64,000 nucleotides of DNA. It comes from Sulfuricaulis sp. GTDB lineage: Bacteria; Pseudomonadota; Gammaproteobacteria; Acidiferrobacterales; Sulfurifustaceae. The stretch's first letter is position 1. Every line of letters begins with the position of its first letter. Positions 28,714 through 37,842 of the stretch are shown here, in pieces. The DNA lies in assembly GCF_024653915.1 (NCBI RefSeq), contig NZ_JANLGY010000028.1:1-64000 (forward strand), written 5' to 3'. The notes beneath the pieces are model-generated. The model was not told the DNA's origin. It saw only the letters and a program-made list of their open reading frames with translations, and made no database searches. Both the position numbers and the translations under genes were made by a program.

Positions 28714-29949
28714 AATTCGAATGTTCCCAACAACAACGCCGTCGAAGACAAGCTGGTTGCCGCGCGCACCTGGCTGATCATCGACAAGCCCTTCCTTGGT
28801 GCATTGGTATTGCGCCTGCCGCTGGTGGAGGCGAATCCGAAATGGTGCCCAACCACCGCGACCGATGCGCGCTCGTTCTATTACAACCCCCGCTATATCG
28901 AGGCGCTTTCTTTCGAGCAAACCAAATTTATCCTGGCGCATGAGGCGCTGCATTGCGCACTGTCGCACTTTGCACGCCGCGAGCACCGCGACAAACGTCG
29001 CTGGGACCTAGCCTGCGATTTTGCGATTAACCCTCTGCTCGTGGGAGACGGACTGAAACCGGCACCGGATGCGCTTATTCTCGACGCCTACCAGGACATG
29101 ACCGCGGAGGAAATTTATCCCTGCCTCCAGGAAAATGTCGAGCAAAAACCCATGGATCAGCATCTGTACGATCAGGACGATAAGCCGCCGGGACCGGGCG
29201 AACAGGGTGGCGGCGAAAGTGGCGAGGGACAGGCACCGGACGATGACGGCAGCGGGAGCCAAGGCGAAATCGATTCACAAGCCAATGGTGCGCCACAGCC
29301 ACCGCCGCTTTCCGGCCCGGAACGCGATTCGCTCCACAAGCAGTGGCAACAACGCCTCGCCTCGGCCGCGCAACAGGCCATTCAGGCCGGCAAACTTGGC
29401 GGTTCGATGGCGCGCATCGTGGACCACTTGCTGCAACCGCAGCTGCCGTGGCGCATGCTGCTCGCACACTACATGACGCGCGCCGCGCGCGACGATTACA
29501 GCTTCGCGCATCCGTCACGGCGCGAGGGCACCGCCATCCTGCCCGGTATGCGCAGCCAGCACATTGACCTCGTCGTGGTACTCGACACCAGTGGTTCCAT
29601 CTCGGACGAGGAAATGAAGGAATTCGTGAGCGAGGTCAACGCCATCAAGGGCCAGGTCGGCGCACGCATCACGTTGCACGCCTGCGACGACAAGCTGGCC
29701 CAAGACGGGCCCTGGACCTTCGAACCGTGGGAGGAAATTGAACTGCCGAAACAGTGGCACGGCGGCGGCGGAACACGATTCACGCCCATCTTCGATTGGG
29801 CCGAGAGCCAGGAACGGCCACCGAATCTGCTGATGTACTTCACCGACGCTAAGGGTGAATTCCCCAAGCGCGAGCCGTTCTATCCGGTGCTGTGGCTGGT
29901 CAAGGGCAAGGAGAAAGTGCCTTGGGGCCAACGCATCCAATTAAACTGA
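28711..29949 (+). CDS. Putative metallopeptidase with C-terminal VWA-like domain (DUF2201)
   Basis: A 412-residue protein. The N-terminal region has a zinc-peptidase motif HEALHCALSH near residue 75, with the downstream DLACDFAIN glutamate/aspartate region. A Gly/Glu/Asp-rich linker (about 155-215) follows. The C-terminal VWA-like domain carries LVVVLDTSGSISDEE near 289, a MIDAS-type DxSGS motif. It is the natural partner of the MoxR ATPase just upstream. The only start before the conserved region is a GTG at 28711, which lies inside the family B repeat arm (AATCCTGTGAATTC). The original start may have been displaced by the repeat. Confidence 0.85.
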   Translation: MNSNVPNNNAVEDKLVAARTWLIIDKPFLGALVLRLPLVEANPKWCPTTATDARSFYYNPRYIEALSFEQTKFILAHEALHCALSHFARREHRDKRRWDLACDFAINPLLVGDGLKPAPDALILDAYQDMTAEEIYPCLQENVEQKPMDQHLYDQDDKPPGPGEQGGGESGEGQAPDDDGSGSQGEIDSQANGAPQPPPLSGPERDSLHKQWQQRLASAAQQAIQAGKLGGSMARIVDHLLQPQLPWRMLLAHYMTRAARDDYSFAHPSRREGTAILPGMRSQHIDLVVVLDTSGSISDEEMKEFVSEVNAIKGQVGARITLHACDDKLAQDGPWTFEPWEEIELPKQWHGGGGTRFTPIFDWAESQERPPNLLMYFTDAKGEFPKREPFYPVLWLVKGKEKVPWGQRIQLN

Positions 29950-29955
29950 TTTAAT

Positions 29956-30216
29956 GGACAGGATTAACAGGGCGAAGCGGAGTAGTCGCCGATGCACTTA
30001 ACGTGCATCGGCGCCGCTGAGCGCCCGCACAAGGAAGTGCGGGCCGGGGCTCATCGAAGCCACAGCGGTGGCGCCAGGGACGGCAGGCAAGCCTTCCATG
30101 GCGAGGGAATGAAACTTCGACATACTCGGCCCCGCCATCCATGGCGGGGCGCTCGCCGGGACGAAGACACGTTAAGTGTCTTCGTCTGTTTCCGGCTCGC
30201 CCTGCTAAATCCTGTC
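29956..30216. other. Hairpin-rich structured element bounded by family B repeat arms
   Basis: Arms GGACAGGATTAACAGGGCGA (29956-29975) and TCGCCCTGCTAAATCCTGTC (30197-30216) bracket about 220 bp with five perfect hairpins. These are 29987-30013 (11-bp stem, loop TTAAC), 30023-30044 (8-bp stem), 30059-30072, 30129-30150 (10-bp stem) and 30160-30186 (11-bp stem, loop GTTAA). The two outermost loops are complementary to each other. There is no credible open frame. It could be a structured RNA or a compound repeat. Confidence 0.7.
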
Positions 30217-30233
30217 AATTCTCTTTTTTAATA

Positions 30234-31397
30234 ATGGAACTTTCCAGCGAAGACCTGCTGCGGCTGAACGTGCTGCTCGCCAACGACATCGAGGCGATCC
30301 GCATCGACGAGCAGAGCATGACGCTCTACGGACTGGCGCGCGGCAACGAGGCGCGCGTGCCGCTCAACCCCAATTGCCGTCCGGAAAAATATTTGCGGCT
30401 GGTGCGCGAAATGCTGTCGAGCCACGTGCTTGGTTCGCCCGGCGGTTATCCGGTGTTCCTGCAACGCTGGACGCGCATGGGCCAGGCGCGCGAGGCCCGG
30501 CTGGATAAACTGCTGTTGCTCGGCGAACCCGAGGCGGTCACCGCTGTGGCCGGCGCGTCGGGCCTGAGCGACGATCTGGCGCGACGCGCGTGGTGGGCCC
30601 AGCCGACCTCCGACATCGCGCGGCGCATGCTCGATAAGCCGGCCGTGGTGCAGGGAAAGATGGGCAAGGAACTCGCGGATTATCTGGCGGAACATCTGCC
30701 GTTCGAGTCCGACCCGATGCTGGTCATCGCCACGATACGGCTCATTCTCCAGCCCGGCCTGATCGACGCCGAACCGCGCGATCGCATCTTCCGCCTTGGC
30801 ACGCATCGCAATGCCTACCACATCGGATTCCTGGAAGCGCTGCCGGACGAGCTGCCCGATCCCTTGCCGGTGCGGGATGACCATGCAAACTATCGCGACA
30901 CACTTACAGCGCTGGCAACCGCTGGCAATACGCTGGCAGCCTTGCTGGCCAAGCTGCTCGACAGTCCGGGCCAGACTTTTCTCGCTGTTTCCGAGACACA
31001 ACTGCAACACCCGATAGACAAATACACTGTTGCCAAGCTGATGGATATCATCGGGAATTACTTCAAGCCGGCGTTGGGCGCGCAGGGAACGGCCGGAGAG
31101 ATCAGCGCGGCCACGGCCCGTGCGGAAAAACGGATGGCAACCGCCGGCAACAAAGCTGCCGTGCTATTGGATGCCGTTCCGGAACTGCGAGAAGAAATTG
31201 CCGCCATGCTCACTCTCGCGCACACCGGCGAGGCACTGGTCACGCCCATTATCGCTGCGTCCACCGCGAGCGGGACCTTGCTGCGCCGCAAGCTGGAACC
31301 GGTGCTGGAGCCGCTGCTGCAACAATACGCGGTGCTGCGCAAAACAGCGCACGCGCCGTCCGGCAGCAGGGCCGCGCGGCGTATGCCTGGAAAATAG
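30234..31397 (+). CDS. DsrS-like protein of unknown function
   Basis: A 387-residue soluble protein without signal peptide or membrane segments. It begins MELSSEDLLRLNVLLANDIE and includes LGSPGGYPVFLQRWTRMGQ near residue 70, then helical repeats. From memory it resembles DsrS, a cytoplasmic protein of unknown role encoded in dsr sulfur-oxidation clusters of purple sulfur bacteria. I could not check this. It follows the MoxR and VWA genes on the same strand, suggesting a three-gene unit interrupted by repeats. The ATG at 30234 gives the family-like start; the longer upstream frame runs through the structured element and is not credible. Confidence 0.6.
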   Translation: MELSSEDLLRLNVLLANDIEAIRIDEQSMTLYGLARGNEARVPLNPNCRPEKYLRLVREMLSSHVLGSPGGYPVFLQRWTRMGQAREARLDKLLLLGEPEAVTAVAGASGLSDDLARRAWWAQPTSDIARRMLDKPAVVQGKMGKELADYLAEHLPFESDPMLVIATIRLILQPGLIDAEPRDRIFRLGTHRNAYHIGFLEALPDELPDPLPVRDDHANYRDTLTALATAGNTLAALLAKLLDSPGQTFLAVSETQLQHPIDKYTVAKLMDIIGNYFKPALGAQGTAGEISAATARAEKRMATAGNKAAVLLDAVPELREEIAAMLTLAHTGEALVTPIIAASTASGTLLRRKLEPVLEPLLQQYAVLRKTAHAPSGSRAARRMPGK

Positions 31398-31428
31398 CGG
31401 GGAAAACTAAAAAAGCAAAAAAAAATTA

Positions 31429-31502
31429 GACAGGATTCACAGGATTAACAAGATTTTTGTTTCACAATATTTTTAATCCTGTAAATCCTGTTAATCCTGT
31501 CC
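31429..31502. repeat. ACAGGATT tandem-arm inverted repeat (family B, copy 3)
   Basis: Left arm GACAGGATTCACAGGATTAA, spacer of about 25 bp, right arm AATCCTGTAAATCCTG then TTAATCCTGTCC. It lies between the convergent ends of the DsrS-like gene and the 102-residue hypothetical gene. Confidence 0.88.
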
Positions 31503-31519
31503 ATTTATTTTCTAGATTC

Positions 31520-31828
31520 TTATTTCTTCTCGGGGTCTTTCTTGTTGCGGCTGATACTGGTGATCGGTACCACGACGCTCTTCTTCGGCTCATCCACGTA
31601 GTGCGGACGCATGTCCATGGTCTTGCCAGCATCCTCGACGATCTCGCGCTCACGCGCGGAAATCAGCTTGAGGCACTGGCGGATACCTTCGATCGTCCGG
31701 TCTGACAAGGGATGCTTCAGGCCCGGTTGGGTCGCCGTGTCCTTCACCACATCGGTTAATACCAGCTTCAAAGCCTTCAGAATTTGAAATTCCTTGCTCT
31801 CCAGTGGGGTGGTTTTGTCATCGCTCAT
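31520..31828 (-). CDS. Conserved-looking hypothetical protein (102 aa)
   Basis: A small, charged soluble protein (MSDDKTTPLESKEFQILKAL...), mostly helical in character, with no cysteines, signal peptide or membrane segment. I do not recognise a domain. The ATG at 31828 gives a sensible start. The open frame could extend to 31906, but that extension overlaps the transglycosylase stop and looks non-coding. It is 74 bp downstream of the transglycosylase gene on the same strand, so co-transcription is likely. Residue pattern and codon use look like a real gene. Confidence 0.65.
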   Translation of the reverse strand: MSDDKTTPLESKEFQILKALKLVLTDVVKDTATQPGLKHPLSDRTIEGIRQCLKLISAREREIVEDAGKTMDMRPHYVDEPKKSVVVPITSISRNKKDPEKK

Positions 31829-31902
31829 GAATTTGCTCGGCCAATGTGATGGGGAACCACACGTCCGTCCGCAGGTTACGCGGAATGCCGCGCATTGGCA
31901 AA

Positions 31903-32574
31903 TCAACCGCCGGAGGGATTGGCGGCAACGCTGAATATACGATAGTTGGGAGTGTACTGACGTTTATATTGCAAAACCTTTTTGACGTAATTCTCTGTCT
32001 CTTCGTAAGGCGGTATGCCGCGATGTTTTTTCACTGCGTTTTCGCCAGCGTTGTAAGCGGCGATAACGAGCACAGGTCTGTGGTCGAAGGTGTCGAATAA
32101 ATATTTCAGGTGCTGTACCGCCGCGCGAATATTCTCGCCCGGGTTGTAAATGTCCTGCACGCCATATTGACCTGCCGTGGACGGCATCATCTGCATCAAA
32201 CCACGCGCGCCTTTGTCCGACACGGCGTAAGGATTGAACGACGATTCTGCCTGCATGATGGCCTTGACCAGCGCAAAATCCACACCGTACTCATCGGCGT
32301 AACGTCGGATGAGACGGTCATAGGTGGCAGGTGCTTCACGAAACACCGGGCTGTTCTTCTGCGCCGCGAGCTGCCCTGCGCCCTTTACGGTAGGAGCCAC
32401 GCGCACGACGCGCGAGTGTTTGGCATTGATCGGATGGTCGGTGATCATGCGCGAGCCGTCCGGCATTTCGTACACGTACACCTCGGCCCGTGCCACGCTG
32501 CAGACAGAAAATATCGCCAACAGTCCAAGGACTGTCGCGCTCTTACCCGTCAGTGACCGTTTGTTGCCTCGCAT
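31903..32574 (-). CDS. Exported lytic transglycosylase (DUF4124-SLT)
   Basis: A 223-residue periplasmic enzyme that cleaves peptidoglycan glycan strands. It has a signal peptide (residues 1-30, ending VARA). A short DUF4124-like region EVYVYEMPDGSRMITDHP follows, then an SLT domain from about residue 85. The catalytic glutamate is in IMQAESSFNPYAVS, followed by GLMQMMPSTA and VIAAYNAGENAV, the three SLT signatures. Length is typical of the small SLT proteins. It precedes the 102-residue hypothetical gene. Confidence 0.93.
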   Translation of the reverse strand: MRGNKRSLTGKSATVLGLLAIFSVCSVARAEVYVYEMPDGSRMITDHPINAKHSRVVRVAPTVKGAGQLAAQKNSPVFREAPATYDRLIRRYADEYGVDFALVKAIMQAESSFNPYAVSDKGARGLMQMMPSTAGQYGVQDIYNPGENIRAAVQHLKYLFDTFDHRPVLVIAAYNAGENAVKKHRGIPPYEETENYVKKVLQYKRQYTPNYRIFSVAANPSGG

Positions 32575-32771
32575 CCTTTAGATATATAGCTGAGGTTCTT
32601 GCCAATGGAACCTGCAACTCCCGTGCCGCCGATGATTTTTCAGGCAAAAGCTAGGATCATGCCTGAGCTAAGCTCATGCCTGGGAAGGGTTTTTCACAAT
32701 ACGGTCTCGGTCCGCTCTCCTAAAATAGGAAAAAGACAGGAAATGACCGCAACGCGTCCAGGATAGACGGT

Positions 32772-33134
32772 CTATTTAAGGAGCTCGGTATCGTCGTGGG
32801 AGTACGGTGGGGAACAGCTGCAAAGGATTTTCAATTCCGTCGGTCCGGTGTTATCCACCCGGTGCGGCGTCCCGGGTGGTATGCAGATCGTATCACCCGG
32901 AATAATGGCAAATATCTCATCGCCCCGCACCATGCGTCCCTCGCCTTCGGTGACGTGATAAATTTCTTCGCTGCGATGATGCTGATGCAATTGCGTCCCC
33001 TGCCCGACCGGCACGATGGCCTCGGCGAGGCTCTGGTTCGCGTTACCGTGCACGCTCGGGTGCATCAGCTCGCGAATGATGGAACCATCTTTGGTGGTGA
33101 AGGGTTTAACGCTGGTGTAGCGGCTCTTATGCAT
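32772..33134 (-). CDS. Cupin-domain protein
   Basis: A 120-residue single-domain cupin. The metal-binding motifs are visible: HQHHRSEEIYHVTEGEGRM (motif 1, three histidines and a glutamate) near residue 50, and PGDTICIPPGTPHRVDN (motif 2, histidine) near 80. Enzyme activity or sugar/metabolite binding cannot be told from sequence. It follows pgl by 16 bp on the same strand, so it probably belongs to the end of the gnd-zwf-pgl transcription unit. A link to sugar metabolism is an inference. Confidence 0.85.
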   Translation of the reverse strand: MHKSRYTSVKPFTTKDGSIIRELMHPSVHGNANQSLAEAIVPVGQGTQLHQHHRSEEIYHVTEGEGRMVRGDEIFAIIPGDTICIPPGTPHRVDNTGPTELKILCSCSPPYSHDDTELLK

Positions 33135-33150
33135 AACTCACTTGAGTGTA

Positions 33151-33837
33151 CTATGCCTCCGGCCACGCCGCGCGGTCGACATACACGTCAATTCCCAGAG
33201 TGGGCGTGATGTGCTGTGGTGGTATATCCGCCCCCGCACGCCACGACTTCACCGCCGCGCGCTTGGATTCGCCGCCCACCATATACAAAACTCGCTGCGC
33301 ACGGCTCAGCCGCGTGGCGCTCAAACTCACGCGCTCCGGCGGCGGTTTCGGCGCCGTGCTTACCGCAATAACATCAGCGTCGCTCATCCCCAGTCTTTCC
33401 TGGCGACCAGGGAACAGGCTGGCGGTGTGGCCGTCCACGCCCAGCCCCAGCAGCACCAGATCGAACTCCGGCACGCGGCGAAGGATTTCGACATAACGTT
33501 CCGCGCCCTTTTCCGCGCCCTGCTCGGCCGGGATGGGATGGACATTCACGGGTGGAATTCTGATGTGGTCGAGCCAGGCGCGGCGCGCCATGGTGTCGTT
33601 GCGTTCGGGATCGCCGCGCGGCAGGCAGCGTTCGTCACCGAAATAAATCTGCCACTTGGCCCAATTCGCCCCACACTCGCGCAACCGTTCATAGGCATCC
33701 TTCGGCGTATTGCCCCCGGCCAGCACGACATGAAACACGCCACGTGCCGTTATGGCAGCGCGCGCGGCATCGAGAATCATCGCCGCCGCCTGATCCGCGA
33801 GCGCGGCTCCATCCGGAAACACCTGCCAGCGCGTCAT
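33151..33837 (-). CDS. pgl: 6-phosphogluconolactonase
   Basis: A 228-residue enzyme of the oxidative pentose phosphate pathway that hydrolyses 6-phosphogluconolactone. Family motifs are FHVVLAGGNTPKDAYERLRE near residue 37, IYFGDERCLP near 65, and LVLLGLGVDGHTASLFPG near 127. The ATG at 33837 gives the expected length. The open frame continues into zwf sequence upstream, but that part is a shadow. It starts 22 bp after the zwf stop codon, consistent with one operon gnd-zwf-pgl. Confidence 0.95.
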   Translation of the reverse strand: MTRWQVFPDGAALADQAAAMILDAARAAITARGVFHVVLAGGNTPKDAYERLRECGANWAKWQIYFGDERCLPRGDPERNDTMARRAWLDHIRIPPVNVHPIPAEQGAEKGAERYVEILRRVPEFDLVLLGLGVDGHTASLFPGRQERLGMSDADVIAVSTAPKPPPERVSLSATRLSRAQRVLYMVGGESKRAAVKSWRAGADIPPQHITPTLGIDVYVDRAAWPEA

Positions 33838-33859
33838 CGGTGCCTGCGCGCTCACGCCG

Positions 33860-35335
<1,476 letters not shown>

Positions 35336-35383
35336 GTTGTCCTTTCAGTCGTTTGCCTCCCTGACATCCCTATAAAAATAAAT

Positions 35384-35457
35384 GGACAGGATTCACAGGA
35401 TTAACAAGATTTTGTTCACAAGATTTTTTAATCCTGTAAATCCTGTTAATCCTGTCT
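35384..35457. repeat. ACAGGATT tandem-arm inverted repeat (family B, copy 4)
   Basis: Left arm GGACAGGATTCACAGGATTA (from 35384), spacer of about 25 bp, right arm AATCCTGTAAATCCTG then TTAATCCTGTC (to 35457). The right arm overlaps the last codons and stop of gnd, and the element splits the gnd-zwf operon. Confidence 0.9.
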
Positions 35458-36375
35458 ATTGCTTTTTTCCTTCGTCGCGTGCCCGCCGAAGCTCCGGCGC
35501 ATCATCGCCAGCAGCTTGCCGGCGTATTCGTCCTTGCCCTGACTGGCGAAACGCATCATGAGAGCGAGACTCATCACTGGTGTGGGTATGCCCTGCTCGA
35601 TGCCCTCGATTGCGGTCCAGCGGCCCTCACCCGAATCGCCCACGAAGGGCGCGATGTCCTTCAGCTCCTGATCTTGCGTCAGATAATCGGCGCTGAGATC
35701 GAGCAGCCAGCTGCGCACCACGCTGCCGTGGCGCCACATCTCGGCGACCGCACCGAGATCGAGGTCGAAATCCTTGCGCGCCTTCATGAGCGCGAAGCCC
35801 TCGGCGTAGGCCTGCATCATGCCGTACTCGATGCCGTTGTGGATCATTTTCACGAAATGCCCAGCGCCCGCCGGCCCGCAGTGCAGCCAGCCCCTGTCCG
35901 GCGCGGGCGCGAGCACCTTGATAATCGGTTTCAGGTGGTCCACGGCAGCTTTCTCGCCGCCCAGCATCAGCGCATAGCCGTTCTCCAGCCCCCATACGCC
36001 ACCCGACACGCCGGCATCGATGTAATGCAGCTTTTTCGCCGCCAGCTCCTGCCCACGGCGCAACGAATCCTTATAGTAGGAATTGCCTCCGTCCACGATG
36101 ATGTCGTCCGGGTACAGCAGCGCGGAAAGTTGATCGATATGCTGTTGCGTCACCTCGCCGGCGGGGAGCATGAGCCAGACGATGCGGGGAGCCCTGAGCC
36201 GGGAAACGATATCCGCCAGATTGGCCGCGGCCTCGAGGCCGGTTTCCCTGGCGAGGTCCTGCGTGACCTCGGTAGTGCGATTCCAAGCGACGACTTCAAC
36301 ACCGCCCTTCCTCAACCGCCGGGCCATGTTGGCCCCCATGCGTCCCAGACCGATCAGTCCCAGTTCCACGGTCAA
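35446..36375 (-). CDS. gnd: 6-phosphogluconate dehydrogenase, short (decarboxylating) form
   Basis: A 309-residue enzyme of the YqeC/GntZ-like short class, which is often NAD-dependent. The N-terminal dinucleotide site is LGLIGLGRMGANMARRL. IVDGGNSYYKDSLRRG lies near residue 93, followed by DAGVSGGVWGLENGYALMLG with the substrate-binding motif. HFVKMIHNGIEYGMMQAYAE near 173 carries the catalytic lysine. The last four residues (NRQD) and the stop codon are encoded by the arm of a family B repeat, so the natural C-terminus may have been slightly different. It is first in the gnd-zwf-pgl unit. Confidence 0.95.
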   Translation of the reverse strand: MTVELGLIGLGRMGANMARRLRKGGVEVVAWNRTTEVTQDLARETGLEAAANLADIVSRLRAPRIVWLMLPAGEVTQQHIDQLSALLYPDDIIVDGGNSYYKDSLRRGQELAAKKLHYIDAGVSGGVWGLENGYALMLGGEKAAVDHLKPIIKVLAPAPDRGWLHCGPAGAGHFVKMIHNGIEYGMMQAYAEGFALMKARKDFDLDLGAVAEMWRHGSVVRSWLLDLSADYLTQDQELKDIAPFVGDSGEGRWTAIEGIEQGIPTPVMSLALMMRFASQGKDEYAGKLLAMMRRSFGGHATKEKSNRQD

Positions 36376-36445
36376 TGTCTCCCGGAATTATCCTTGCAGG
36401 AATGTTGACCTTAACATGAACCGGGAGTTTGTGAATCTCGCTGTT

Positions 36446-36844
36446 TTACGTATGCGGAAATTGTGGGTTCCAGGCAACTTCCCACAGAAAACCATCGGGG
36501 TCGGCGAAGTAGCCCGTATGCCCGCCCCAGTCCGCGCGCGTGCCCGACTTCACGATGCGGCCTCCCTTGGCCGCGACTTCCTTCAGCAGCGCATCCACCT
36601 CCGCCGCCGAACGCACGTTGTGCGCCAGCGTGAAACCGGGAAACCCTGACCCCGCCGCCGGAACCCCGGCATCCGCCGCCAGCAGCTCGCGCGGATACAG
36701 CGCCAACCAGGTCTTGCCGAGTTCGAAGAAGGTAACTTCGGGCGGCGTGGATATGCGCGGTAGGCCCAATACTTCCTCGTAAAATTTCGTCGCGCGCTGG
36801 AGATCGGAGACGCCGAGGGTTACAAAGCTGAGGCGGGGTTCCAT
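36446..36844 (-). CDS. VOC (glyoxalase/bleomycin resistance) superfamily protein
   Basis: A 132-residue protein with paired beta-alpha-beta-beta-beta modules. It begins RLSFVTLGVSDLQRATKFYE, includes FFELGKTWLALYPRELLA and ends with GYFADPDGFLWEVAWNP, the VOC metal-site glutamate region. Substrate cannot be assigned, because the family includes glyoxalase, dioxygenases and resistance proteins. A GlsB-type membrane protein gene lies 13 bp upstream on the same strand. Confidence 0.88.
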   Translation of the reverse strand: MEPRLSFVTLGVSDLQRATKFYEEVLGLPRISTPPEVTFFELGKTWLALYPRELLAADAGVPAAGSGFPGFTLAHNVRSAAEVDALLKEVAAKGGRIVKSGTRADWGGHTGYFADPDGFLWEVAWNPQFPHT

Positions 36845-36856
36845 GTTGTCAGGTCG

Positions 36857-37108
36857 TTATGCCTTCTTGAGGATGCCGATAATGAACAGCAGCAATGCAG
36901 CCCCGACAGTGGCCATAACGATTGAACCAATTAATCCACCCGCCGTGATACCCAGCAGACCAAATACAAAACCACCAAGCACGGCACCTATGATGCCAAC
37001 AACGATATTACCGAGCAGGCCAAAACCACGACCTTTCATGAATGTTCCCGCCAACCAGCCGGCTAAGGCACCAATTGCCAGAAATATTAACAATCCTGTT
37101 ATATCCAT
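36857..37108 (-). CDS. GlsB/YeaQ/YmgE family stress-response membrane protein
   Basis: An 83-residue membrane protein with three short hydrophobic helices. It is rich in glycine: LLIFLAIGALAGWLAGTFMKG, LGNIVVGIIGAVLGGFVFGL and GLIGSIVMATVGAALLLFII. This is the transglycosylase-associated (misnamed) family, induced by stress in several bacteria, function unknown. A strong GGAGGTGA site precedes the ATG. It probably forms a pair with the VOC gene 13 bp downstream. Confidence 0.92.
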   Translation of the reverse strand: MDITGLLIFLAIGALAGWLAGTFMKGRGFGLLGNIVVGIIGAVLGGFVFGLLGITAGGLIGSIVMATVGAALLLFIIGILKKA

Positions 37109-37144
37109 GATTTCACCTCCGTGTCTATGAAATGATTGAGAATT

Positions 37145-37190
37145 AAAGGAGTCAGGATTAATTATTCAAGAAATTGAGCCTGGCCCCTTT
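37145..37190. repeat. REP-like imperfect inverted repeat (copy 1)
   Basis: AAAGGAGTCAGGATTAATT (37145-37163) pairs imperfectly with AATTGAGCCTGGCCCCTTT (37172-37190). Sequences of the type AATTGAGCCTGACCCCTTT are common REP-like hairpins in proteobacteria. A related one lies at 37714-37768, so the two bracket the DUF2569-like gene. Confidence 0.6.
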
Positions 37191-37211
37191 AGTCCTTGGA
37201 ACCAAGTTCCG

Positions 37212-37688
37212 TTACTTCACGAACGTGGCTTTCACCCGTTTTGACATAAAAATATATGGTACCCATATGAGCGTCACGACAACTGAACGAATAATATTTG
37301 TTGATGTGCCGGGGTCGAATACTGGTTCGTTTGGTAGGACCAATTTTATAGAAAAAGCATCAACAAGAAGGAATACCAGAGTAAATAACAGAATACCGAC
37401 ATACCACCTGGGAAATATTTTTTTCTTTGAGAAAAATAAAAAAGCAATGAATAACCACGCAAAAACCAGAGCAATGTTAATTGTTATTTCACATATCAGA
37501 ATCGGTGCCCAGAGTGGATTGTATGCCTCGGTTCCCGGAGTGGTCAGCACTTCCCAAGACCCATTAGAGAACATTTCAGAATATATCGGGAAAGTTTGTG
37601 CAATTACTAATATTGGAGAAAGAATGATTCCCAAGCCCACAAGCACCAACAAACCACCTAGTCCTTCCAGCTTATTTTCTTCTGTCAT
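37212..37688 (-). CDS. DUF2569-like membrane protein
   Basis: A 158-residue protein with four predicted helices: GLGGLLVLVGLGIILSPILV, IALVFAWLFIAFLFF, WYVGILLFTLVFLLVDAF and IRSVVVTLIWVPYIFMSKRV. The opening GLGGLLVLVG and the ending ...VPYIFMSKRVKATF match the DUF2569 family of uncharacterised membrane proteins. The gene is AT-rich compared with its neighbours and is flanked on both sides by REP-like hairpins, suggesting acquisition. An AAGGGG ribosome site precedes the start. Confidence 0.75.
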   Translation of the reverse strand: MTEENKLEGLGGLLVLVGLGIILSPILVIAQTFPIYSEMFSNGSWEVLTTPGTEAYNPLWAPILICEITINIALVFAWLFIAFLFFSKKKIFPRWYVGILLFTLVFLLVDAFSIKLVLPNEPVFDPGTSTNIIRSVVVTLIWVPYIFMSKRVKATFVK

Positions 37689-37713
37689 GTTTTCCCCTTT
37701 ATTTTCGTAAAAC

Positions 37714-37768
37714 TAGGATCAGAGAGAAATTCTTTACTAAAATTAGCGGCAATTATTCTCTGACCCTA
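37714..37768. repeat. REP-like imperfect inverted repeat (copy 2)
   Basis: TAGGATCAGAGAGAAATT (37714-37731) pairs with AATTATTCTCTGACCCTA (37751-37768), mismatched at a few positions. It lies directly upstream of the DUF2569-like gene. Confidence 0.6.
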
Positions 37769-37842
37769 TTTCTTAGTCCGGACGCCTCCGTTGGCATTAT
37801 GTGCCTTAGGTTGGTGTCCGTTAAAGTAGCTGAGGCAGCCCC

